A stretch of DNA of 64,000 nt from assembly GCA_027922465.2 (NCBI GenBank), contig BQMF02000003.1, positions 1,550,001-1,614,000 of the forward strand, written 5' to 3'. The position numbers were made by a program, and so were the translations under genes. The number at the start of each line of letters is the position of its first letter. Position 1 is the first letter of the stretch. Below the pieces are notes generated by a model, which did no database searches, had not been told where the DNA came from, and saw only the letters and a list, made by a program, of their open reading frames with translations. Below, one piece after another: positions 11,601 through 22,400 of the stretch. This DNA comes from Turritopsis dohrnii (Eukaryota > Cnidaria > Hydrozoa > Anthoathecata > Oceaniidae).

Positions 11601-14026
11601 GTAATAAGTTTAAATTTTGCCTTGACACCATCACCAAACTTTCTAATTTTGAGTTTGAAATATTAGAAGTTATAACTTCTGGGTTTAAAGGTAAATGGAG
11701 ACGGCAAATAAATGCCATTGTAGATGCTAATAAAAACCAGTCATGTGTTTCAGAATTCAAAACAAATTTCTTTCTAGATGCCGTTTTGAAGAACTATGCT
11801 ACTTCAACAGCCTCTGACATACAAGAGTGATGGGGGTTGTGTTTAAACAATAATCAGTTTGGATGAATTATTTGATTAGTAATTTATTTAATTTATTTAG
11901 CTAATCTATTTAACTGTTTCTGTTATATGTAAAGAATTTATGATGGATTTTAATTTATTTACTCTGAAAGAATACCCATTTCTTATCAATATTCGTTTTC
12001 TACTTTTTTTTGCCCTGGTACGACTTGAAGGCCACTAAGAACGTGTTGTTACTGTGCTCCCTGAACTGTAAATTTTGTTTAAAGAGATCTTTTGGAGACG
12101 TCTTTGAAACGTCTTTTCAGGACCAGTTAAGACGTCTCTAAGACGTCCTCAACTAGTCTCCAGGTGTAACAACGAAAGACGTCTTTTAGATACGAGTTTA
12201 AGACGTCTTTTCAGGACCAGTTAAGACGTCTCTAAGACGTCCTCAACTAGTCTCCAGGTGTAACAGCGAAAGACGTCTTTTAGATACGAGAGTAAGACGT
12301 CTCAAAGACGTTTTCAAAAGACGTCTTTTTCTCGTCCTTAAAAGACGTCTTTCGGTGTTACACCTGGAGACTAGTTGAGGACGTCTTAGAGACGTCTTAA
12401 CTGGTCCTGAAAAGACGTCTCAAAGACGTCTTCAAGACGTCTTGTGTTTACTGGGGAGGGACCAAGAAAGAATGAACTTATTTAAGTAGAATGAATTTGA
12501 TGACATGTCAAAAATCCTTTTTGATCCGAGGTTATACGAAAAAGGATCATCCCAACAAGACAGGAATGTTAATGATGTGAACAAAAAAATCTTGGTCAGG
12601 CGAGATTTTTTTTCTATGCAAATTACCCTTCAAGATACCTAATTCCTAAAAAAAAACCCTAATACTTTTAAAAGTTTTCATACCTGTCTGACAGTAGTTG
12701 TTGTAGAACTGTATATAAATCTCATCAAAGAGCTCAGGGACATCACCAAATGCTTTTCCTGGTGCTGGGCCTAAGAAATGATCCGGGAAAGGACATTGAG
12801 GTGCTGCGGCAATGATATACTTTTTTCCACCACCTGCGTTCATGAGTGCGCGCATTTCACGGACAAAAGCTGTGTAACCAACATGGGTGCCACCTTCAAT
12901 ATCAAGATCAACACCATCAAGAACGGCCCTAACAAGTAAAAGGGAGATGAGAATGTAAAAAAAATCTGTGTTAGGTCTTAACAAAGATCTCTTTCTGCAT
13001 TATCTTTATTGTTATTACTAAAGTCAAGTTTCTTTTAAATGTTTTCTTCTTCATATGAGGTTTCTGACGAACTGTCAAAAATAAGTATATAAAATTATTA
13101 TAAAATTATTCTTGATACAGCGAACCTTTTGGTATCGAGAGCTAGCTTAATGGAGGGGATTTATGTCGGTTTCTCACAAGGAAAACGTGACGTTTAGAAT
13201 CGAGAAATACAGGCTTAATGGTATTGAAAGTTTTCTTTGACCTGGTTAAAAGGCATTGGTATAGCTCTTACTTTCCAAACGGTCGAAGATTTGCCATTTT
13301 GGTTCCTCCTAACAATAAATTCCATACGGTATGTGCAAATGTTTTTGCTTGTGAGTCAGATTGGAAGCCATAACCACCGGTTGCTCCCCCAAGTGAAATT
13401 AAAACCTCTTTCCCTCGTCTTTGACATTCCTGTATACCTGCCTCTATTTTTGGACATCGTAACAAAAATGGATAATCATTACTCATCGGGGTTTCGCAGT
13501 GAAATGCAAAGTTTAATGCTGGCAAGCTATCTGAAATAAAAGGAAAATGCTAGTGAAAAGAAATGGTTGGTAAACCTACGAATATAAGCCGAAAGTAAGC
13601 CTTTTCAGATGGGGTTATTCATGAAAATTAGCAAGGAAAACAACCAATGAGAAAAAATAACCTTTCTGTCTTTGATCAAAAAATACGTGCATAAAAGCCA
13701 AAATGATCACATCATAATTAGAATTTTTGCAGAAGTGACTGAGATCTTTCTCCCAATATTGTCTCTCTTTCCTTTGGTTGTAAACAGCATTCTGTCCCCA
13801 GTAAACAACTAGCTTGTGCTTGTTTGTGGCTAAGGAGAAAATAAAAACTGATCATAAACTAGTAATTCTTAGATTCATGATATGATTTCAATACCCAAAA
13901 ATTCAACTGCGCAACTATAAAATGTGTTACTTTACTGACTGGCAGCTATAAATTTTACTGACCTTCTATACCCTGCCATACACAGAAAGAAATCGCAGCA
14001 ATGAGAAAAATTATCTTCGCATTCAT
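8649..14026 (-). CDS. Class III-type GH18 chitinase with CBM14 domain
   Basis: Seven exons (minus strand, 5' to 3'): 14026-13963, 13829-13662, 13530-13272, 12928-12684, 9905-9748, 9650-9428, 8818-8649. All are GT/AG with consistent phases and total 428 aa. A signal peptide (about 1-21) is followed by the barrel starting LVVYWGQN, the SLGG strand and the catalytic motif DGVDLDIE. The general acid is Glu175 and the supporting aspartates are present, so the enzyme should be active. QFYNNYC and GGFMFWDAS are further hevamine/yeast-CTS1-type barrel strands. A Thr/Pro/Lys-rich linker (PPVTLPPKPTT...) leads to a six-Cys peritrophin-A (CBM14) chitin-binding domain that ends the protein. It hydrolyses beta-1,4 GlcNAc chains outside the cell. 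Likely uses are perisarc/cuticle remodelling, digestion or antifungal defence. Confidence 0.95.
10180..10570. repeat. 61-bp minisatellite in foldback arm
   Basis: The word CTACGAGACGTTTTAAAGAC recurs near 10240, 10301, 10362, 10424, 10485 and 10546, giving a period of 61 (once 62). About six units are present, each carrying one ACGTC palindrome and a GTTTCCACT(A/G)GTCG block. Units differ at only a few positions, so the array is young or homogenised. Confidence 0.9.
11411..11830 (+). other. Unassigned open frame inside foldback element
   Basis: Open frame of 139 codons beginning at a GTG-like first codon; the first in-frame ATG is further in, around the HCNIDFMRSK segment. It contains WMVSTYWQWVPLPRECNKF and ends ASDIQE. 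I recognise no transposase catalytic motif or domain. It could be a degenerate remnant of a transposon protein or chance. It lies entirely within the foldback core. Confidence 0.25.
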
Positions 14027-15055
14027 TGTTGATTTCACTTCGCGAATTTAAACTGTGCTGGTCAGTCTCATAAGCAAACTAGTACTAGAAAGATCGTGGA
14101 GCGCAAAGCAAATATGTGAGGGAAGTGTGAAGTCATTTATTTTGGCAAAGTACACACAAATGTTCGATTTATTAGCATTTCAATTGAATCACCTGTATAC
14201 ATTTAAACGCCTGTTCATACCACAGAAGAATAAATTTCAAAACTCGCCTTGGAGTATAGATTCATCTGACAATTTGAGTTTATCGATTTTTTTTGCAGGA
14301 AGGTCTTATAAAACCGTTTGAAAGAACGAGGAATGACGTAATTTTATGCTCACTGACCCCCAAACAATTTACCAAGGTTTTCATCAAGAAGTTTTGATGA
14401 AATCAAATTATCAGATGAACTGTCATTGGTTTTTTATCAGGAAAGTTACTTATAACAGTGCATGTACATATTCTGTCTCAAAATATCACAATAACTATAA
14501 CTTGATAAATAGGCTTTTCCAGGATTTCCGTTTAATTTCGTGCTAATACCTCGTTATCAAGTTGTGCCTCGTTTCTATGTATACTATTGTTTACATTTCT
14601 TATTACTGAAAACCTCCTTTTTTAAATTCTTTATTCGAATTCGATTCGATTCGATTAGTTATCATCATCAAACTTTCAATAAAAATGAACCATTGAAATT
14701 ATGACGAAGTCAGCATCCATCAAATTTCTCCACGTACGGAAAATGTTTGTAACTATTTCATAATCATATTTCAAATTTGTCAACTTTCAAAATTTGGTTC
14801 CAATTTGGCCCAAATTTGTTCAAACCTAAGAAATGACTGCCAAATCCGAAATCAACACTTTCCAATTGTCCTTTGATTGAGCAAATTTTATGAAAATTGG
14901 AGAATTTTTAGTCCAAATTTGGCCTCATTTTCCCAATTTTGGCCAAATCTGAAAAAAATGACTGCCAAATCCGAAATCAGCATCTTCTAATTGTTCTTTG
15001 TGCAAAATTGTTTCAATCAAAGTTGAAAGAAATTTTGAATTTCGCTCAAGCTATA
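14027..15055. other. Chitinase upstream region with 125-bp duplication
   Basis: No gene is visible. The segment lies upstream of the minus-strand chitinase start and should hold its promoter. At 14760-15010 a unit of about 125 bp occurs twice in tandem: AAATGACTGCCAAATCCGAA is at 14831 and again at 14956. Both copies are preceded by CAAATTTGG-rich sequence. The rest is plain AT-rich DNA. Confidence 0.5.
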
Positions 15056-18000
15056 GCGGGATTCGGAAAAATCATTTTATTTTTCTATAAATTTGTAGGA
15101 AATTATATACAACTTTGTAGAGTTGTTCGTGAATTTTTCCCTACAAAGTTATTAGAAACTTCACATCAACACTTGAAATAAGCGTGTAAGTAATGATGTT
15201 TCTTACAAAAAAGGCTATAAATCCCTGAAATAACTTTTTATATAACAGTTTTAAAAAAATTCTCACAAGTATTTGATTTTTTTTTGTAACAGGCTCGTCG
15301 ATTTTACGAATCTCCCTAATTGGCCGGAATTTGGTAACGATTTCATGATCTCATTCTTCTAAATAAATAGCTACAGTAATGTTTTAAAATTCAACTGGCG
15401 GAAATTCTTCAGTTTGGATTGAGACTAAACTCAGGACCTATCAGAATACTCATGGCAATATATTTTAAGTCACGTTTAAATTGAAGGGTTTAAACGGTGG
15501 ATAGCAGGTCTTTTCGTTGATTATAAATATTATTCCAGATTTACCGATACGCGGTTCCGCAAATACCACAATGCAATGCAACTATGTTTGTATTGATATG
15601 TATTGAGATTCCTTTTAATTGAACTTTGTATCAAGGTGATGCAAGATGCATGGTTATGTTTAGTTACTATGATAAAATATGATAATCTTACTTAAAAGGA
15701 TGAAAGCTTTCTTTCAAAAAATACTCAATACTTCAGTACAACTGTTACAATTCATCAAGTCTAGATAAACCAAAAAAAATGTCTAGCTTGATTCTCACAA
15801 TCCTACCACGCTATTCAAAACAATACCATAAAATTCATAGATGAACATAAACATGCAATAAGCTCCCGCCGTGAAATCTAGAGAAATAAGTTCTTAACCC
15901 TCGTTATATATAATTGCACAGAGATAATCGGCCTCTATTGTCCACAAATAGTTACAACGAATTAAGCAGTGGTATATACAGTTTCGGAGCTAAGATCGAT
16001 CCCTGAAACTATACACGAAGAAGAAGAATCTTTTTATTCAATTATTCTGAAGGTGTCATGTTTGAAACTGTGAGATGTTACGATGAATTAGAATTTAAAA
16101 ATTGGCTGCAAAAAAAAAAAGATTCCAACTGCTGCTAATGGGTATTTAAAGAAATCTTATCTTAAAGCCTTTGACAGGCTTCTTGAGAACCAAATAAGCG
16201 TGTAAGGGAGCATGTGATTTACCTCACAGAAGGTGTGCGCGCATGTTGACTTGACATGATTAACATGTAGCTAACATACAGCATCGAGCAAAGAACACTT
16301 ATGTTTATAAACATTAAGTTATTCGTAAACACATCTATTATAGCGGCGAGTCTAGCGAAAATCTTTGGTCCTAAATCCGCTTAAGCCGCTGACTAACAAT
16401 ATTTACATTTTTATGAAATTGTTTTAAAAACAAGTAGTATCCTTATGCTTTCTCTTCCATCTAAATTCAAAATTAATTTAATAAGCCCCTCTCTAATAAG
16501 CGACAAATTTTCCTCAGCCTATAGATACAGCCCGCTCTAAGCCGCGCGATACGTAATATCAGGAACTCGGGATTCACGAGCTTTTTTATTAGGCCGGTTT
16601 TCCTCAGATAATGGATTAATTTTTACTAGAATAATTTTGAAAAACAAATGTTTTTGAGTTTTTCTTTTTTTCTTTGTGAATAAGAAGGAATTTATTTACC
16701 AGTCTCCGATGTCGAAGACGATCCCAATCTTCTCATTGACTGTGATCGTGAAGAAGACGAAGACATAGAAATTAGCCTAACTAATCTTCATATATTATAT
16801 TTAAAATTGTTTCTGTTATATGTACATAGTTTTTTTAAGTAAACATCGCAAGATAAAAGCATAACCTGATGATGTAAGTTTACTTACGAAAAGCTTCTTT
16901 TAATAATATGAATATATTTTAAGAACATGTCTGTTTTGTTTTTATTACGGTAGCAGCGTAAGCGAATACCGTATTAAAACACCCTTGGACTCCTACTACT
17001 ACTACTCCTACTACTACTCCGGCCGAAACGGCAGTTTTTAGCCTACGATTTAGAGTATGCGAGTCCCCACTAAAAACTCAATATACATTCTAATGAACGA
17101 ACGCAGCCTTTTGAATTTTCGAAGGTTTTCAATCACATACATTTAAAATACGTTTTCTTTGATATTTTATCACTTAATTGATGAAGGAATGGATATCAAT
17201 CAAATAGGTCTACATAAAACTGGGACTTTTAGTTACTTTTATGGTACTGAATCAATGAACTTTGGCACTTGAAAATAGATATGTTTTTCGTGTCAGTAAA
17301 GCACAGATCAGACTTTCTTATTACTTTCTACGTTTGTAGCTATCTGTTCTGTCTTTGAACATCAAGGTTTTCAAAAATCGAGTTAAAAAAAGGCAGTTAT
17401 CTGTTTGAATTCATTTTCGGTTTCAAAAAATTATAATTCAAAACATACATTTTTTTTTCGAAGAAACGCGTTTTTTTTTTCTACATAAGCTCTTATAAAA
17501 AAAACGTACGTTATAAACAGCTCATGCATGTATAATTCTTTTGTCTTCTAATAAATTAAATTGCTGGTGTGTTGCGATTAGACCCTATTTACACGAGTTA
17601 GTAATTTTAAACATTATAATATCGTTTATGCCTGTTTTCCACCAGTAAGATATCTCAAGAAATAACGTTTACAGAACGTTTAAGAACTTTAAGTAAAATT
17701 TCAAATTTAAAAGTATTCTTGTGGCAAGTACTTTTGCTGCTACCGTTTTGCGCCATCTGGCTCTTGTTTTGTTATGTAATATGCTGTGAATCTCAAATAA
17801 ACTATTATATTCAGCTTCTAATTCTTATCCACCTTTGGTTAAAATGTTTAATATAGGCTGTTCGGGGTTCATCGTAGCTAACTGGAAATGAGTGTTGATC
17901 CCCTAACCGTCCGCCATTTTCGGAAAGCATTTGTCCGTAGATTGGGTTATTCCGATAAAAATCGTTCTTATTAGAATCCACAAGGTTCAGCCGTACCTAT

Positions 18001-18488
18001 AAAATAATGCTGCGTCCTGGTCTTTATTAAAAGATTATATGAAATGGCGAATTCTATTTTAAAAAGCATAGGAAAATTGTTATTTTTGCACCTTTTTTTC
18101 ATTAATTTTGTTGTATGGAATTTCAAAACAATTTTATAACCTCCCCCTCTTTTAAACGTGCCCCTCTCTCAATAAGAAAGTTGTATTTTTTCCACGAGGA
18201 CTATTACCTCAATAAAAAAGCATAATTAGAGATATTCGTAAAATCGACGAGCCTGTTACACGAAAAAAATCAATTACTTGTGAGATTTAGAATAATAAAA
18301 AGTTACTTCACAGAGATTTAAAGCCTTTTCTGTATCAAAAGAAACATCATTACTTTGCACGCTTATTTCAAGTATTGATGTGAAGTTTCTAATGACTTTG
18401 TAGGGAAAAATTCACGAACAACTCTACTAAGTTGTACATAATTCCCTACAAATTTATAGAAAAATAAAATGATTTTTCCGAATCACGC
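15056..18488. mobile_element. 3.4-kb transposon with ~260-bp inverted repeats
   Basis: The arms 15056-15318 and 18225-18488 are inverse copies. The outer end reads GCGGGATTCGGAAAAATC on the left and GCGTGATTCGGAAAAATC (reverse complement) on the right. The inner end reads GGCTCGTCGATTTTACGAAT on both. TA dinucleotides flank both outer ends, consistent with a TA target duplication. No intact transposase is visible. A short acidic reading (DVEDDPNLLIDCDREEDED) near 16700-16760 may be a protein remnant, with low confidence. The interior also holds a smaller inverted-repeat unit. Confidence 0.8.
16947..17746. mobile_element. Possible nested MITE
   Basis: ACGGTAGCAGC at 16947-16957 is inverted at 17736-17746 (GCTGCTACCGT), with partial similarity continuing a few bases inward. 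The enclosed 800 bp contain ACTACTACTACTCC triplets near 16997 and no coding sequence. It lies within the 3.4-kb transposon and is probably a later insertion, but the arms are short and the target duplication is unclear. Confidence 0.35.
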
Positions 18489-18490
18489 TA

Positions 18491-19491
18491 ATGATGCCGT
18501 GTCTCTCTTAGTGAAATAGATATTTTTTTAGAAAGAAACACGTTAATGTCTGGTCGATTACGAAGACGGAACCGACCGATAAAGATTGCATAATAAAAAG
18601 TTCTCCTGGGAATAATTTCAAGGAAAGAGTGTAGTGATGGTAAAGGTGGGACTATCAAAACCACAGCGGGTTCTTATATCATATTCTTGTTTGCTGGGGG
18701 TTCTGCCGAATTCGCTTTTTTCAAATCGAATGTTCTGGGAAACACTACGAAACATTTCGAACAGAAAGTGACGTAATTGATTAACAAAATTTATTTATTG
18801 TTATGCTCTCCACCATAGAATCTAAGGTTTCTCATCAATTAGTTACAAATAACTGATAATAATAATGCTAATAATAGGAAGTGGGGGGAAGTGTAATATC
18901 TTACGTCACATCCACGTTTTTCTTTGTACTAGCACTCCACCACAAATTTAAATTTGAATAAAGCTTTGATCAATAATTTGCAATGTTTCGTAAACTTGAT
19001 TTAACCTATTTCTTAGCAAATCTTACACACTTGTCCATGCTAATAAAATGTGCAAAACATTGACATTCAATTTGATTTTTAAATGCCAAGTTTTTGAAAA
19101 ATATTATTTTCAAATTGGTTATTACCCCCGGTTTAATGGCGTTCGATTGGATGAAGTGATCAATTATTCATCACACTTTCTGTTATATACGTATGAGAAG
19201 ATTTGTATGAGCATTCACCAAACCATAGAAATTTATCGATTTCCTTTTATGTTGTTGTTGTACGCACAAGTTTAAACTTACAATTGGAAAATTGTCGTCT
19301 AGTTCAATGAAGCATAACATTACCACAAAGCCATTTAAAAAACTATCTTACCGTTTTTAACAACCGCGTTTGAGTATTTATTTACAAGATAAGGACAATT
19401 TCTGGCGGGTTTTTGAAAAAAAAGAAATGAATGTTTTTTATGTAAATATTATGGAAGGACGCATCTAATTTTTATACGTCTGGAAGAGAAA
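18491..19491. other. Upstream region of the adhesion GPCR
   Basis: About 1 kb of AT-rich DNA with no supported coding region. It separates the large inverted-repeat transposon from the signal-peptide exon of the adhesion GPCR and should include that gene's promoter. No clear promoter motif could be placed. Confidence 0.4.
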
Positions 19492-22400
19492 ATGATTAAT
19501 ATACTCTTATTAATTTGTTATGTTGGAATAATTACCACCAAACGTAAGTTTAAGTTCCTTTTTATATTTTGTTTATTATGATAATAAAATGTTCTCTATA
19601 ACTTTCCATTCTGCAGATTCGTTTTCAAAATAAACTTTTCAGAACAAACACGTGGTGTTAGTGGCCTGATGATAGGTCAGTTCTGTGTTTTCTTCGGGAT
19701 TTTTTGGTGGAAAAACAACTTATAAAACTTTTTTATGTTTTTTTATGTTTTACATGATTCATGGAAAGTCTGTGGTTCCTGATTATTATTAATTTTTTTT
19801 TTTTTCGTTGGCTGGAGTGTTTTGTTCTTAGACCATTTATTTTATAGGAATTTGGCATTATGAAATTCACAGTCCTGTATTTGATTTTATTGATTATCTG
19901 AGAAAATAAATAAGATAAGATTTCGTGCCTAACAATTCAGTTGAGATGAAAAAAAACAAATTTTCGTGTGATATGTACCAGTCATAGATGAAGATATTTT
20001 GTACTGAATACACATTTTTCTATCTGAACATGTTATCTTTTAACAGTAAAAACATTTTACATTCCTTCATGATATTAACAATTAAAATGACGATTTCTAG
20101 ATCAGGGGAAATCTCGTTAAACGTTCATTGGGATTAACAAAAGATTTGAGAATCAAAATATTTGTATATAATGATGTATTTAACCAAATGAATTTCTATC
20201 CACTATGTCGAAGTTCTGTCAACATTTGAATAGAAATGCCTTTGTGTTCGTGAACTCATTCGAACTGTATGAAGTGTTTCGGAACCTCATCTCTACAAGT
20301 CAACTCTCTGGAGATATAAGCTTCACAGTTTTTTATGGAAAGTCTAGTCTCAGGACAGCAGTAAAAAAGTTTTAAAAATACTACGACCATGCTGAACAGT
20401 TTTCCTGTAAATCAAAGGAAAATTGAAAACTGGTAGTCCGAACAGTGTGTCAAACATCTTTTCGGGATTCTGCTAATGTGAGGTGGCGTAAGAATTAGGC
20501 TTTTCGTTTAAACCAAGGCGTTGGTTAAGCCGCGCGTCTATAAACGAGTAAAGGGATATCATTGTGCCATAATCGTTAACAAATCGTTATGAAATCGATC
20601 TACTTAATATTTTGCTGTCTTGCTTTAGAAAGTATAGATTAACTATCGACAATCCACTGATTCAAACTCTGTTTTCTCAAAGAATCGATATGTTCATGAT
20701 TTTGAAAAAACGCTGCGTATTGTAGTATTTTCCCTTCAGTACGTTTAGCACGTGAAAAGGTAATGAATTGATGAATAAGCACTTTGTTGTTTGTAGTTAT
20801 TCTAAAGAAGTTAATTCTCGTTTTGTGAATGTGTCTAGAAAGAACAGACACGATAAAAGAACAATGGTATAGGTTGATTAAATCTCGAGTTTAATCTCGC
20901 TCTTTATCCTCCGTTAAGCTGCTTCTCAGGAGTTTTAAGAATAGAACAAAGATGATTATGCCGCATAATATTGTTTTTAAGATTATTGCTATCACTCAAA
21001 CTCTGAAAATGACCCGTTGCCACTATGACGAGTACTGTTTGATTGCATCTTCTTGGATCTACACGGTTTGGTTTAAAAGAATGGTGGTTTTTTTTCGTAT
21101 CATGATGAATATTCTTAACTTTTTAGTCAAAATCATCCTCAAATATATTCTTAATACATTCTTAACTTTTTTGCCAATTTCATCTTGAACATTCTTATAA
21201 AGCGTATTCTTAGGAAAAATAAAGCGTGTAACCATAGAAACTGAAGTAAAACGAGGTTAGGTAGATGACGAAATTTCTATGTGTACCTTGGTGATTTGAA
21301 ATTTTTTTTCTCTTGCCTTTTTTGATTAGAATGCAATATACAAAAGAATACATACAATTTATGTAGATCGTGCGAGATATAATTATCTTTCCCTTGATTC
21401 AACTTCGTTTCCGATGAAGTGAAATAAATTGTTTGCGTCTGGAAGTAATTACGGAAACCGAAACAACGAAAATAAAATGAAAGTAGTTATGACGTTTTTA
21501 TCGCTCCACATGAGAAGCACGTGTTCCTTGTTTCATCTGTTTCAAACAAATATTAGGAAGAGAAAACTTTTATATTGAAATATGTATATAATATTAGATA
21601 TTGTTTAGAATATCGTAATGAATACGTCCTTATTTATTGACGGGGGTAATGTGGTACTTCTAACTAATCTTTTGAAATTTTTGACAAATATTTGCTTTAT
21701 TTTTAAAGTTAAAAAAAAATCTTTGTAACTAAGATACTTTGTGCCTGATCAAGACAAAAATCAAAAAAAATAAACAATATGAATTTCAATAGAGATTTCT
21801 ACCAATACTGACAAACGCGGAAAGAGTCATCAATCAAACAAACATGTGTGGTGGTTTCTACATATGATGTGTAAATGACAGTGCGTTGTTTAGTTTCGAC
21901 CCTAAATTTCTTACAGGTTTCCTTTGTTTAGCCATACACTGTCTGGCGGCATTGTGCGCAGTCTAACTTTTGAAAACTATTAATCTTGTAGCACTGCAGT
22001 CCACGCAGATATTCGCAACTGTGAAAACCGTCTTTTGCATGTGATTTTCAGTAATGATAAATATTGTTTTCCCATGTTTTTTTTCTTTTAGAATGTGGTG
22101 AAAAGAAATCTGTCTTGTTTGTTATCGATTCCACCAATCACACATCATCTTATGACTTCCATGTTCAAAAAGACGTCATCCGTAACCTGCTGGATGAATT
22201 CGAACCAAACCGTCTCACAGTCAGTATACTGGTTTATCATAACAATGCAGACTGTGGCGATCTGGATCTAGATAATTCCAAACGCTTTTACGTCTATAAT
22301 AACAACATGAGCGAGGAAGTGCGTTCAAAGTTAAATAGCCTAGATCATATTAATTCCAGTTCAAATTTCCAAATGAAATGCATTCGGTCTGTCTTGAGAC

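Larger units (their letters stand above)
10049..12456. mobile_element. Foldback element rich in GACGTC motifs (chitinase intron)
   Basis: Terminal inverted repeats begin CCCAGTAAACACAAAGACG at 10049 and end with the inverse (CTTGTGTTTACTGGG) near 12455. Both ends are built from dozens of AAGACGTCTT-type self-complementary motifs, so each arm can fold on itself and on the other arm. The left arm holds a 61-bp minisatellite (10180-10570); the right arm (12085-12445) holds direct and inverse copies of a unit of about 90 bp. The flanks GGAGGAC and GGAGGGAC may be an imperfect target duplication. The core (10800-12080) has one open frame (11411-11830) without recognisable homology. It sits between chitinase exons 4 and 5 and must be spliced out. 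Confidence 0.85.
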
